From: Rapana venosa
Taxonomy: Eukaryota > Mollusca > Gastropoda > Neogastropoda > Muricidae
Reading direction: 5' to 3'
Length of the DNA stretch: 64,000 nucleotides
NCBI GenBank assembly: GCA_028751875.1
Contig: CM054158.1
Location: 391,001-455,000 of the forward strand
Below are positions 1 to 13,509 of this stretch, one piece after another (position 1 is the stretch's first letter; each line of letters opens with the position of its first letter). The translations under genes and the position numbers were made by a program. The notes below the pieces were generated by a model. That model was given only the letters and a program-made list of their open reading frames with translations, ran no database searches and was not told where the DNA came from.

Positions 1-1554
1 CACATGGACTAGAGTAAAACAAAGCACACGATTGCTTACTTATTATCCTCAAAATGATAGGTTTTTATGTGTGATAAAATCCTCTTTGCCAATGACCTAA
101 AAATTATTGTATTCCTTTCTCCTACATATTCAATTTTCTCAAATTTCACTTCCGTGTAATTCTTTTTACTGGTTTCAGGTCAGAGAAGGGACCATTATGT
201 CCATGTACCATTGCATCTATCTGCCAGTGTGTTCACATGCCCATTAGGGGTTCAGGGTTAGTGTAAAGAGTTAGTATAAGGTTAAGGTTAGGATTAGTAT
301 TTGGGACTGGGCCTGTCAGTCTGTATGTATGCACGAATGTATGCTTGTGGACGCAATGGCATGTGGACATCATGGGTTTTGGACCTTTTCCCTTTCACAC
401 AACTTACTATTCCCACCAAAAGCAGATGGTATTTCTATGACTTTCTAAAACTTTTACTCAGAGTTTGAGCCCCAACAGCATAAAAGGCTTTGACGCTTAA
501 ATCATGTTTTCATCAGGAAAGTTGCAGGATGGTTTAGATGCTCACTTGCCTAACAAGTAAACTGTGAGATTCTGGTTTCAATTCCCAGCCTGCATTTTCT
601 TCCCAGTTTTATGGAAAAAATCAAAAGAAATGTCAAGTTTTTCAAAGAAGACTCCAAAAAGTCAGACCCATATGCTTACCGGCTTGTCCATGTCAAAAGA
701 TCCAACAACAGCTGAAAATCGAAAACAGGAAGATACCTCCTGACTGTCCTGGAAACATTAGGGGTTGGCTAAATTCCCAACTGTACTATCAATGTCTGAA
801 TGCAGCTACCTTCATGATTGGAGAGAAGAAAATGGTCACATGTGCAAAATCTCACCATTGGTAAAACTGGAGTACTAGCAAAGGAATAAAACAGCAACAC
901 ATATTTTCATAGTAATAATTCATTAAAAATAGAAGAAAAAGAAACATGGAAAGTATGAAATAAATCATTTTCCCCAACCCTACTATAATTTGCCTGAATT
1001 ACTGATGTAAATGTGCATCCTACCCCTTCCTCTCAAATACCTCTTTACCTTAAATTACTGTTCAATAAATTTATATAATGCCCACCCATCCCTTCACAAG
1101 CACACACACACGCACACACACACACACACCACACACATATCCCCAAAACCATCTGATAAGTCTTTATATTGATGAAGGCTTGGCACTGATGAAGTCTTGG
1201 CACTGATGAAGTCTTGGCATTAATAAAGTCTTGGTGATGATGAAGCCTTTGTGTTGATGAACTCTTGGCATTAATGAAGTCTTGGCGATGATGAAGATTT
1301 GACACTGATAAGTCTTGATGATAATATATCCCTTGCATTGGGGAAGTCTTAGCGTTACTGAAGTCTTGACATTGGTGAAGTCTTGAAGATGATAGAGCCT
1401 TGGTGTTGAAGGAGTCTCTGCATTGATGAAGTTTCAGGGATGATGAAGTCCTGGCAATGATGCAGGTATTGAAGATTTGGCAAAGAAGCCCTCTTGGTGA
1501 TGGTTTAAGTCTTGAAAAATCAACCTGTTCACAACATACACAGAATAAATTTAA
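1..1554. repeat. Higher-order repeat unit A (partial)
   Basis: Partial unit, open at the left edge. It starts inside an old SINE tail, passes SINE-like fragments (CTCACCATTGGTAAAACTGG near 850) and a CA tract at 1097-1136, and ends in a short 17-bp array. It is almost identical to 18285-19837. Confidence 0.85.
1160..1500 (-). repeat. 17-bp minisatellite array (unit A)
   Basis: Divergent tandem copies of GATGAAGTCTTGGCACT as read on the plus strand. About 20 copies, many diverged towards the right end. Confidence 0.85.
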
Positions 1555-2024
1555 CAACTTTTAAACACCAGAATCATCAGGGCAGTAAATCAACAGGGTG
1601 GTATCAAAATCCAATCAAAGTTATTGATAATAAGAATAAAGAGCAAATGATGGTGACTTGCACACGTTAACAGAGTCAGATCACTTTTTTTCTGGTGGGG
1701 CCTCCAACCTCCTTTTTTTTCTCACATTATTCTTATTTGTGTGTGTGTGTGTGTGTGCTTTTCTTTTTTTTTCTTTCTTTTTTTTCTGTTTTTTCTGTGG
1801 GGACTCCAACCACCTTTTCTTTTCCTCCATTTGATGGTAACTGTAAGGCTACATTACAAATCACACAAACAACTATCACAACTTTAGTGCTTCTTTCACA
1901 AATTACAAACATCTGGTCCAGACCATCTACAAAAAAGGCTGCTTTCAACAATATTTTGGAAACAAATTAAATCTATAAATAAATCAGTATTTACTATCAC
2001 AACTCAGTAAAAAGATCCCCAACA

Positions 2025-2056
2025 CACACACACACACTCTCTCTCTCTCTCTCTCC

Positions 2057-2096
<40 letters not shown>

Positions 2097-2100
2097 AAAA
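2025..2100. repeat. CA/CT compound microsatellite (unit B)
   Basis: CA repeats, then about 50 bases of CT, then CA again. Equivalent tracts lie at about 8815-8905, 15537-15630 and 20305-20410. Confidence 0.9.
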
Positions 2101-2838
2101 CACACACACAACCCATGTCACACAAACAAGCATCTGTTACCTATAACACACTTAGCAATTTACACTATTCATATTCACATCATTTTCTCTAATTCACCAT
2201 GTACATACACATTTAATCCATTTATTCCACTCATAGATGATCTAAATCTCCCAGAAGATGCAACATCTAGCGGAGATACATCAATATGTGTACACAGATT
2301 ATCATCTAGAAATACAAACAATACTGCCATGATGAGACCAGGATTTTTTTACACTGATATTTGAACATATTTATCATTTTTCTTATTATATAACTTTGAC
2401 ATGAACTGTACTTATGGTGACTTGCACACATACACACATTCACATAACTTTTCTTTTTTGTGGGGCGTCCAACCTCCCATTTTTTCTCATATTATTCTTT
2501 TTTTTCTTTTCTTTTTGTTCTTTTTTTTCTTTTTTTTTTGTTCTTTTTTTTTCTTTTTTCTTTTTCTTTTTTATGTGGGGCCTCCATCCACCTTTTCTTT
2601 TCCCCTTTCTTTTTTGTGGGACCCCCATCCTTCTCTTTCCACCTACTTTTCCTTCTATTTCCATTTTTTGACAACCAAAATTTATGTCACCTACTTAAAC
2701 ACTTATTGAAAAACCAAAAGGAAAGCCATTCAAAATGATGTACCAAACAGGATCAAAACTACAACAAAAAGTCCACAGGAACTGAAGTGGTATCATTGGG
2801 ACTGGAGCCTTGTTTTGAAGAGGCATACACATTAGTAA

Positions 2839-3066
2839 TGCAACTGTGGTGCTGGCTTTACAACTGAACCAACAGTGTCACTTCAAATATATCACATGCA
2901 ACTGTGGTGCTGGCTTTACAACTGAACCAACAGTGTCACTTCAAATATATCGTATGCAACTGTGGTGCTGGCTTTACAACTGAACCAACAGTGTCACTTC
3001 AAATATATCGTATGCAACTGTGGTGCTGGCTTTACAACTGAAAAAACAGTGTCACTTCAAACATGT
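2839..3066 (+). repeat. 58-bp tandem repeat, four copies (unit B)
   Basis: Copies start at 2839, 2897, 2955 and 3013 with TGCAACTGTGGTGCTGGCTT. The last copy runs into a diverged end (CATGTCATGGC). Confidence 0.9.
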
Positions 3067-3649
3067 CATGGCAACATATCCATAACATCAGAGCACAGAA
3101 AGATTTGCACCCCACTCCCTCACATACAGATATACACATGAATACAAACTGAAAATCATACAGTACCTACTAGTTAGCTAACAGCAAATTTCATATGTAC
3201 ACAAAAATCATACCTAAAGTTCCATGCTGCTTTGACATCTATGCATGGCATTATCAGTCATAAGACTACAGCATGGATTTGCCCACAACACAATTCATTT
3301 TGTTCCTGCCCTCATCAACAGTTACTTCAGGACCACAATCTTTTATAAACTGATCACATTTTTTTCTCTTATTATTTTCAAGAGAAAAATTTATCTGATC
3401 AAAAGGACAAAAAAGCACTAGCTACTTAGTCAACTGCTTTTCCACATAAAACATCATACAAACAAGTGATGCTGACTGTATGGCTACATTACAAAGTCAT
3501 ACAAAGAACTACTACAGCTTGGGTGCTTCTTTCACAACTTACAAACATCCAGACCAGACCACCTACAATAAAGGTTGTTCTCAACAATATTTTTCTCCTA
3601 AAATATAAATAGATCAGTATCTACCCTCCTCACTCAGTAAAGAGATCCC

Positions 3650-3692
<43 letters not shown>

Positions 3693-5630
3693 ACACAGAT
3701 CCATGCATCTGTTAATCATAACACATTTTGCACTTTACAATATTCATATCATTTTCTCTAATTCATCACACATATTTAATCCATTTATTCCACACATAGA
3801 TCCTCAATATCTCCAAGTAGATGCAACATCTATCAGGGATAGATCAATACACAGATTATCTGCTAGAAACACAAACAAGACTGCCGTGTTAAGACCATGG
3901 TTTTTTTCAATGGACATTTGAACAGATTTATCATTTTACTTATTATTAAGACCATGGTTTTCTTCTTATTATACAAGACTTTGAAATAAAATGTACTTAT
4001 GGTGACTTGCACACATACACAGAGTCATATAACTTTTTTTCTGGTGGAGCCTCCAACTTTTGACTTTTTTCTTACGTTGTCCTTTTTTTCTTACCTTCTT
4101 TTTTGTTCCTTTTCTTTTCCCCTTCCTTTTTTTCTGTGGGGCCTCCATCCACCTTTTCTCTTTTTTATGTGGGGCCTCCATCCTCCTCTTTTTTCCCAAC
4201 TGTTTCTTCTATTTCAATTTTCTGACATCCAACATTCATGTCATCTATTTAAACACTCATTCAAAACCCAAAGAAAAACCAATCAAAGTGATGTACCACA
4301 CGCCTTACTGAACACCCTTTCCCTAAACTTTCCCCACCCCTGACCCCTCTACCAGTTGCATACATGCAGTCATCCTTCTGGCTGTCTCCCCATGTTTAAT
4401 TGATATAAATAATTATCCACATCCTTTCTTTCTTCTAAATTCCCTTTTTTTTAACAAACAAAAATGCTTTCTTCTCCCCCCCCCCCCCCCTCCCCTCCCC
4501 CCCAAAAAAAAAAATTATTTCGGATGAGACTAAACCAAAGTCCCATGTGTGACCACACACTGAGCATCTTGCACACATGTGAAAACCTGTTCCGCCTTTT
4601 GGATGAACAAGCCATTGTGTGCCAGTAGGCACAGATGACATAAGTTACAAAATGGCAGGCACATATGGACAAGAGAAAAAAAAGCACACGATTGCTTATC
4701 TATTATCCTCAAAATGAAAGGTTTTTGTGTGTGATAAAATCCTCTTTGCCAAGGACCTAAATAAATATTCTATTCCTTTCTCCTACATATCCAATTTCAT
4801 CAAATTTCACTCCTCCATGATTCTTTTTACTGGTTTCAGGTCAGAGAAGGGACCATTATGCCCAGATACCATTGCATCCATCTTCCAGTGTGTTCACATG
4901 CACATTAGGGGGTCAGGGTTAGTGTAAAGAGTTAGTATAAGGTTATGGTTAGGATTAGTAGTTGGAACTGGGCCTGTCAGTCTGTATGTATGCACGAATG
5001 TATGCTTGTGGACGCAATGGCATGTGGACATCATGGGTTTTGGACCTTTTCCCTTACTTACTATTCCCACCAAAAGCAAACGGTATTTCTATGACTTTCT
5101 AAAACTTTTACTCAGAGTTTGAGCCCCAACAGCATAAAAGGCTTCAAGGATTAAATCATGGTTTCATCAGGAAAGTGGCAGGATGGTTTGGATGCTCACT
5201 TGCCTAACAAGTAAACTGTGAGATTCTGGTTTCAATTTTCTTCCCAGTTTTATGGAAAAAATCAAAAGAAATGTCAAGTTTTTCAAAGAAGACTCCAAAA
5301 AGTCAGACCCATATGCTTACTGGCTTGTCCATGTCAAAAAACCAACAACAGCTGAAAATCGAAAACAGGAAGATACCTCCTGACTGTCCTAGAAAATTTA
5401 GGGGTTGGCTAAATTCTCAACTGTACTGCCGATGTGGGAGAGAAGAAAATGGTCACATATGCAAAATCTCACCATTGGTATACCCTGGAGTACTAGCAAA
5501 GGAATAAAACAGCAACACATATTTTCATAGTAATAATTCATTAAAAATAAAAGAAAAAGAAATATGGAAAGTATGAAATAAATAATTTTCCCCAACCCTA
5601 CTATAATTTGCCTGAATTACTGATGTAAAT

Positions 5631-5937
5631 ATGGAGGCACCGTGGTCGAGTGGTTTAGGCGGTCAACTCGTGATCCAGAGGTCGCGGGTTCGATCCCCGC
5701 TCGGCTCGGTGTTGTGTCCTTGGGAAAGACACTTTACTCCTATTTTCCTCACTCCACCCAGGTGTACAAGTGGGTACCAGCTCTGCTGGGGAAGTATCTG
5801 GCGACAGACTAGCGTCCTGTCACAGGGGTGGTGAAAAACCATCAGTTCGCTTAACGTTACAGAAACGGTTTTACAGAAACCGGGATAAGCTCCGGCTCTA
5901 TGGGCCTTTGGTTCGAAAGAACATACTTTTTCTTTTA
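5631..5937 (+). mobile_element. tRNA-derived SINE (family D), recent insertion
   Basis: The tRNA-like head contains an A-box-like GTGGTCGAGTGGTTTAGG and a B-box GGTTCGATCCC, followed by a body of about 230 bases that ends T-rich. A 13-bp target-site duplication TACTGATGTAAAT flanks it (5618-5630 and 5938-5950). The same site is empty in units A, C and D. Confidence 0.92.
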
Positions 5938-6111
5938 TACTGATGTAAATGTGCATCCTACCCCTTCCTCTCAAATACCTCTTTACCTTAAATTACTGTT
6001 CAATAAAATTATATAATACCCACCCATCCCTTCACAAGCACACACACGCGCGCACACACACACACCACACACATATCCCCAAAACCATCTGATAACCATT
6101 TTGTACTTGAG

Positions 6112-6360
6112 GGCAGGATAGCCTATTGCTTAGAGCCTTGAGCTTGTGATCTGATGGCCTGGGTTCAAGCCACCATGAAAGCATCCACTTTAGGGGATTT
6201 TTCCCTGAGTTAACTTACTCCACACCCCCTTCAGATAAACTATAAACCAAGAACCGGCAAGCAAATGCATGGAGAACATCTTGCACACAGGTTAAAGAAC
6301 AGCTCTGCCTTTCGGAACAGTAGGCCATTTCATGCTGGTAAGAACGGATGACATATTTTT
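6112..6360 (+). mobile_element. tRNA-derived SINE (family A) copy in unit B
   Basis: Head GGATAGCCTATTGCTTAGAGC with B-box-like GGGTTCAAGCC, then the family body (CCTTCAGATAAACTATAAAC, then a TCTGCCTTTCGGAACAGTAGG-like segment). Confidence 0.8.
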
Positions 6361-7099
6361 TAAACATGCATGCACGATGTTTCACACACACACGCATACA
6401 CACAATTTTATGCTCATGTATACACACAAAACTTTTCTTACACATCACCATAACTTATAACCCACAGGAAAAATAACATGCCAACACTAATTAATCCCTC
6501 TGCTCTGCTGGCCTTGGTGGCTGACCATTGCATGCATTTGTAAACACCTAGTGCTGCTGTAGAAAAGGCAATGGCATACCGACACTAACATTTATCAGCC
6601 CTAGAAATTTCCAGTCCTAACAAAATCAAAATCTGATCTGAATTTCATCCCATAAGGATTATAAAGCATGCGTGTAAACAACAACAAAAATGTTAATGCA
6701 TTTCTTACACATACTATATCAAAAATGATGCAAGTCATCTTTGGGGTCATTTTTCCCTAAATGATTATATTTTCAGTTATTGAGACCAGATTACATTTTT
6801 CAATGGCTCTATGATTATGTTCTTTTAAAAAACTCAATGGTACATTACATACTTACAGTCAAACATTCAGATTTTTCTTACTTTGCTTACAGTCAATCAT
6901 TCAGATTTTTCTTACTTTTTCTCTCAGGGTTCCAACCTTCCTTGTTTTAAGGGTAGCAGGGCAGGCAGGAGAATAGTTTTTTGGTAGAAGGTTGGGGGGA
7001 GGGGGGGGGGGGCTCTGAAGGTCTCCTATCTCTTTTCATCTGAACATTACTTGATTGCTTGTTTTTCTTTGGGTGGGGGTTAAGTGGGGATGGGGATTT

Positions 7100-8270
7100 T
7101 TCCTCCTGGCAAAGACAAAGTCCTGGTGCTGAAGAAGTCCTCCTGATGATGAAGCCCAGGTATCATGGAAATGAAGATTAGTCTAGTGATGATGAAAGCC
7201 CTGTGGAGATATGTTGGTGATGATCAAGTCCCAATGATGATGAAGTCTTGGCGTTGTTGAACTCTTAACAATGATGAAATATTTGTGTAAAAAAGTCCCA
7301 GCAGTGATGAAGTCTTGGTGATAATAAAGTCTTTATGGTGAAGAAGTTTTATGTGGAAGAAATCCTGATGTAGATGAAGTCTTGGTGTTGAAAAAATCTT
7401 GGTGTAAAATAAGTGTTGAAGTAGATCAAGATTTGGTGTTGTAGAAGTCTTGACGTTGATGAAGATTTGGCGATAATGAAGTCTCGGTGATGATGAAGTA
7501 TCGTTGTTGAAAGTCTGTGTTGGAAAAGTCTTGCTGCTGATGAAGACTTGTTGTTGAAGTCTTGGCGCTGATGAAGTCTTTATATTGATGAAGGCTTGGC
7601 ACTGATGAAGTCTTTATATTGATGAAGTCTTGGTAATGATGAAGTCTTTATGTTGTTGAAGTTTTGGCACTGCTGAAGTATTGGCACTTATGAAGTCTTT
7701 ATATTGATGAAATCTTGGTAATGATGAAGTCTTGGTGCTGATGAAGTCTTGGTAATGATGAAGTCTTGGTGATGATGAAGTCTTGGTAATGATGAAGTCT
7801 TGGTGATGATGAAGGCTTGGCACTGATGAAGTCTTGGTGCTGATGAAGTCTTTATATTGATGAAGTCTTGGTAATGATGACATCTTGCTGCTGATGAAGT
7901 CTTGGCGCTGATGAAATCTCTGTGTTGTTGAAGTGTTGGCACTGCTGAAGTATTGGCACTGATGAAGTCTTTATATTGATGAAGGCTTGGCACTGATGAA
8001 GTCTTGGCACTGATGAAGTCTTGGCATTAATAAAGTCTTGGTGATGATGAAGCCTTTGTGTTGATGAACTCTTGGCATTAATGAAGTCTTGGCGATGATG
8101 AAGATTTGACACTGATAAGTCTTGATGATAATATATCCCTTGCATTGGGGAAGTCTTAGCGTTACTGAGTCTTGAATCATTGGTGAATCTTGAAGATGAT
8201 AGAGCTGGTGATTGAAGGAGTCTCTGCAATTGATGAAGTTTTGGATAGATGAAGTCCTAGCAATGATTCA
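7100..8270 (-). repeat. 17-bp minisatellite array (unit B)
   Basis: About 1.2 kb of GATGAAGTCTTGG-type repeats. The right 110 bases are in the indel-rich stretch. ORFs read from it are by-products of a stop-free unit. Confidence 0.88.
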
Positions 8271-9601
8271 GGTCATGAAATTTTTGGCAAAGAAGCCCTC
8301 TTGGTGATGGTTTAAGTCTTGAAAAATCAACCTGTTCACAATCATACACAGAATAAATTTAACACACTTTTAAACACCAGAATCATCAGGGCATAAATCA
8401 ACAGGTGATCAAAATCCAATCAAAGTTATTGATATAAGAATAAAGAGCAAATGATGGTGACTTGCACAACGTAACAGAGTCAATCACTTTATTTCTGTGG
8501 GCCTCCAACCTCCTTTTTTTTATCCACATATTCTTATTGTGTGTGTGTAGTGATGCTGTGTGCTTTTCTTTTTTTTTCTTCTCTTTTTTTTCTGTTGGAC
8601 TCCAACCACCTTTTCTTTTCCTCCATTTGATGTAACTGTAAGGCTACATTACAAATTCACACAAACAACTATCACAACTTTAGTGCTATCTTTCACAAAT
8701 TACAAACATCTGTCCAGACCATCTACAAAAAAGTGCTCTTTCAACAATATTTTGGAAAACAAATTAAATCTATAAATAAATCAATATCTACTATCAAACT
8801 CATAAAAATCCCCAACACACACACACACACTCTCTCTCTCTCTCTCTTCTCTCATCTCTCTCTCTCTCTCTCTCTCATACTACAACACACACTCACAAAC
8901 ACACACACAAACCCATGTCACACAAACAAGCATCTGTTACCTATAACACACTTAGCAATTTACACTATTCATATTCACATCACTTTCTCTAATTCACCAT
9001 GTACATACCTCATTTATCCATTTTATTATCCACTCATTAGATGATCTAAATTTCCCAAAGATGCAACATCTAGCGGAGATACATCAATATGTGTACACAG
9101 ATTATCATCTAAAATACAAACAATACTGCCAGATGAGACAGGATTTTTTACAATGATATTTGAACATATTATCATTTTTCTTATTACATAACTTTGACAT
9201 GAACTGTACTTATGGTGACTTGCACACATACACCATTCACATAATTTTCTTTTTGGTGGGGCGTCCAACCTCCCATTTTTTCTCATATTATTCTTTTTTT
9301 TCTTTTCTTTTGTTCTTTTTTTTTCTTTTTTCTTTTTCTTTTTTTGTGTGGAGCCTCCATCCACCTTTTCTTTTCCCCTTTCTTTTTTGTGGGCCTCCAT
9401 CCTTCTCTTCCCCCCACATTTTTCTCTTTATCCATTTTTCGACATCCAAATTTTATGTCACCTCTTAACACACTTTATGAGAAAACCAAAGAATCCATTC
9501 AAAATGATACCAAACAGATCAAACTACACAACAAGTCCATAGGAACTGAAGTGTATCATTGGGACTGGAGCCTTGTTTTGAAAAGGCATACACATTAGTA
9601 A

Positions 9602-9712
9602 TGCAACTGTGGTGCTGACTTTACAACTGAACCAACAGTGTCACTTCAAATATATCGTATGCAACTGTGGTGCTGGCTTTACAACTGAACCACCAGTGTC
9701 ACTTCAAACATG
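9602..9712 (+). repeat. 58-bp tandem repeat, two copies (unit C)
   Basis: Copies start at 9602 and 9660; same unit as at 2839 with single-base differences. Confidence 0.88.
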
Positions 9713-12531
9713 TCATGGCAACATATCCATAATAATCCATAACACCAGAGCACAGATTTGCACCCCACCCCCTCACATACACACACAGATACACATGAAT
9801 ACAAACTGAAATACCTATAATACCTACTGGTTAGCTAACAGCAAATTTCATACCCAAAATCATACCCAAAATTTCATGCTGCTTTGACATCTATGCATGG
9901 CATTATCAGTCATAAGACTACAGCATGGATTGGCCCACAACACAATTCATTTTGTTCCTGCCCTCATGAACAATTACTTCAGGACCATATTTTTTTTATA
10001 ACTGATCACATTTTTTCTCAACTACTATTTTCAGAGAAAAATTTAGTCTGATCAAAAGGACAAAAAAGCACTAGCTACTTAGTCAACTGCTTTTCCACAT
10101 AAAACATCATACAAGCAAGTGATGCTGACTGTATGGCTACATTACAAAAATCATACAAAGAACAATACAGCTTGGTGCTTCTTTAACAAATTACAAACAT
10201 GCAGTCCAGACCACCTACAACAAAGGTTGTTCTCAACAATACTTTTCTTTTAAAATATAAATAAATCAGTATCTACCCTCCTCAATCAGTAAAAAGATCC
10301 CCAAAACACACATATCCATGCATCTGTTAATCATAACACATTTTGCACTTTACAATATTCATATCATTTTCTCTAATTCATAACATACATATTTAATCCA
10401 TTTATTCCACTCATAGATCCTCAATATCTCCAAGTAGATTCAACATCTATCAGGGATAGATCAATACACAGATTATCTGCAAGAGACACAAACAATACTG
10501 CAGTGTTAAAACCAGGATTTTTTCAATGGACATTTGAACAGATTTATCATCTTACTTATTATTAAGACCATGGTTTTTTCTATGGACATTTGAACAGATT
10601 TATCATCTTACTTATTATTAAGACCATGGTTTTTTCAATAGACATTTGAACAGATTTATCGTTTTACTTATTATATAAGACTTTGAAATAAAATGTACTT
10701 ATGGTGACTTGCACACATACACAGAGTCATATCACTTTTTTTCTGGTGGAGCCTCCAACTTTTGACTTTTTTTTTTACATTGTCCTTTATTTTCTTTTTT
10801 TCTTTTTTGTTCTTCTTTTTTTCTCTTTTTTTTACTTTTCTTTTTTTTTGTTCCTTTCTTTCTTTTTTTATGTGGGGCCTCCATCCACCTTTTGTTTTTT
10901 ATGTGGGGCCTCCATCCACCCTTTCTTTTTTATGTGGGGCCTCCAACCTTCTCTTTTCCCCCACTGTTTCTTCTATTTCCATTTTCTGACATCCAACATT
11001 CATGTCATCTATGTAAACACTCATTCAAAACCCAAAAGGAAAACCAATCAAAGTGATGTACCAAACACTTTACTGAACACCCCTTTCCTTAACCTTTCCC
11101 CACCCCTGACCCCTCTACCAGTTGCATACATGCACAGTCATCCTTCTGGCTGTCTCCCCATGTTTGATTGATATAAATATTTATCCACAAAACATCTTTT
11201 TTCTAAACGCCCTTTTCTTTAAACAAACAAAAATGCTCTCTTTCCCCCCACAAAAAAACAATTCTTTCGGATGAGACTAAACCAAAGTCCCATGTGTGAC
11301 CACACACTGAACATCTTGCACACATGTGAAAACCTGTTCCTCCTTTTGGATGAGTAAGCCATTGTGTGCCAGTGGGAACAGATGACATAAGGTACAAAAT
11401 GGCAGGCACACATGGACTAGTGTTAAACAAAGCACACGATTGCTTATTTATTATCCTCAAAATGAAAGGTTTTTATGTGTGGTAAAATCCTCTTTGCCAA
11501 GGACCTAAATGAATATTCTATTCCTTTCTCCTACATATTCCTTTTTCTCAAATTTCACTTCCCTGTGATTCATTTTAATGGTTTCAGGTCAGAGTATGGA
11601 CCATTATGTCCATGTACCATTGCATCCATCTGCCAGTGTGTTCACATGCAGGGTAAGGGTCAGGGTTAGTGTAAAGAGTTAGTATCAGGTTATGGTTAGA
11701 ATTAGTAGTTGGAACTGGGCCTGTCAGTCTGTATGTATGCACGGATGTATGCTTGTGGACGCAATGGCATGTGGACATCATGGGTTTTGGACCTTTTCCC
11801 TTTCACACAACTAACTATTTCCACAAAAAGCAGATGGTATTTCTATGACTTTCTAAAAATTTTACTCAAGAGTTTGAGCCCCAACAGCAAAAAAGGCTTC
11901 AGGGCTTAAATTATGTTATCATCAGGAAAGTGGCAGGATGAATTAGATGTTCACTGCCTAACAAGTAAACTCCCAGACTTGTAATTTCTTCCCAGTTTTA
12001 TGAAAAAAATAAAAATAAATGTCAAGTTTTTCAGAGTAGACTCCAAAAAGTCAGACCCATATGCTTACCGGATTGTTCATGTCAAATAAACCAACAACAG
12101 CTGAAAACCCCAAAAAACAACAGGGAGCTATCTCCCGACTGTCCTGGAAAAATTGGGGGTTGGCTAAATTCTCAACTGTACTACCAATGTCTGAATGCAG
12201 CTACCTTCATGATGGGAGAGAAGAAAATGGTCACATATGCAAAATCTCACCATTGGTAAACCCTGGAGCACTAGCAAAGGAATAAAACAGCAACACATAT
12301 TGCTATATTTCATTCAAAAAAGAAAAGAAAAAGAAAGATGAAAAGTATGAAATACATCATTTTCCCCAACCTTACTAAACATTTTCCCTGATTTTACTGA
12401 TGTAAATGTGCATCCTACCCCTTCCTCTCAAATACCCCTTTACCTTCAATAACTGTTCAATAAAATCATATAATGCCTACCTATTCAACACACATACATC
12501 CCAAACACCATCTGACAACCATGTTGTACCT

Positions 12532-12790
12532 GAGGGCAGGATAGCCTATTAGTCAGAGCCTTGAGCTTGTGACCTGGTGGCCTGGGTTCAAGCTACCATG
12601 AAAGCATCCCCTTTAGGGGATATTCCCCTGGAGTTAACTTACTGACTCCACACCCCCTTCAGATAAACTATAAACCAAGAACCAGCATGCAAATGCATGG
12701 GGAACATCTTGCACACAAGTTAAAGAACAGTTCTTCCTTTTGGAACAGTAAGCCATTTCATGCTGGTAAGAAAGGATGACAAATTTTTGA
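12532..12790 (+). mobile_element. tRNA-derived SINE (family A) copy in unit C
   Basis: Orthologous position to the copy at 6112, so it was in the unit before duplication. Confidence 0.8.
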
Positions 12791-13509
12791 ACATGCATGC
12801 ACCATGTTTCACACACACACGCATACACACAATTTTATGCTCATGTATACACACATACTTTTCCAACACATAACCATAACTACATTACCCACAGGAAAAA
12901 TAACATGCCAACACTAATTAATCCCTCTGCTCTGCTGGCCTTGGTGGCTGACCATTGCATGCATTTGTAAACAACACCTAGTGCTGCTGTAGAAAAGGCA
13001 ATGGCATACCAACACTAAAAGTTTTATCACCCCTAGACATTTCCAGTCCTGACAACATCTGATCTGAATTTCATTTCATAAGGATAATAAACCATGCACG
13101 TAAACAACAACAAAAATGTTAAGGTATTTTTTACACATACTATATTTAAAAAAAATGATGCAAGTCATCTTTTGTGTCATTTTCCCCTTAGAATTGATTC
13201 CTTATTCAGTTATTGAGACCAGATTACATTTTTCAATGGCTCTATGATTATGTTCTTTAAAAGTAATCAACAGTATGTTACATACTTACAGTCAATCATT
13301 CAGATTTTTCTTACTTTTTCTCTCAGGGTTCCAACCTTCCTTGTTTCAAGGGTAGCAGGGCAGGCGGGAGAATAGTTTTTGGTAGGAGGTTGGGGGGGGG
13401 GGGGGGGCTCTGAAGGTCTCCTACCTCTTTCATATCAACATTACTTGATTGCTTGTTTTTCTTTGGGTGGGGGTTAAGTAGGATGGGATTTTCCATCCTG
13501 GCAAAGACA

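Larger units (their letters stand above)
1555..8362. repeat. Higher-order repeat unit B
   Basis: About 6.8 kb. In order: pyrimidine blocks, CT/CA microsatellite (2025-2100), 58-bp repeat (four copies), CA microsatellite (3650-3697), further T-rich blocks, SINE insertion 5631-5937, SINE-A-like copy 6112-6360, and the 17-bp array 7100-8270. The last 200 bases lie in the indel-rich stretch. Confidence 0.85.

Noticed and set aside
245..300. GGTTAAGGTTAGGATTAG segment resembling telomere repeats
   Set aside because: It is too short and irregular, and it is a fixed part of every large unit, so it is no evidence of a telomere.
2401..2738. Phe-rich plus-strand and Lys-rich minus-strand ORFs in T-rich blocks (also near 4000, 9200, 10750, 16000, 17600, 20750, 22280)
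   Set aside because: They are translations of pyrimidine-rich low-complexity DNA, with no domain, signal or conservation beyond the repeat itself.
5632..5705. tRNA-like sequence (A-box and B-box) that could be a tRNA gene
   Set aside because: It is fused to a SINE body, has a target-site duplication and recurs at 50250-50329; it is the head of a SINE.
7100..8270. Regular short repeats that might suggest a CRISPR array
   Set aside because: The repeats are contiguous with no unique spacers, and the window is clearly eukaryotic.
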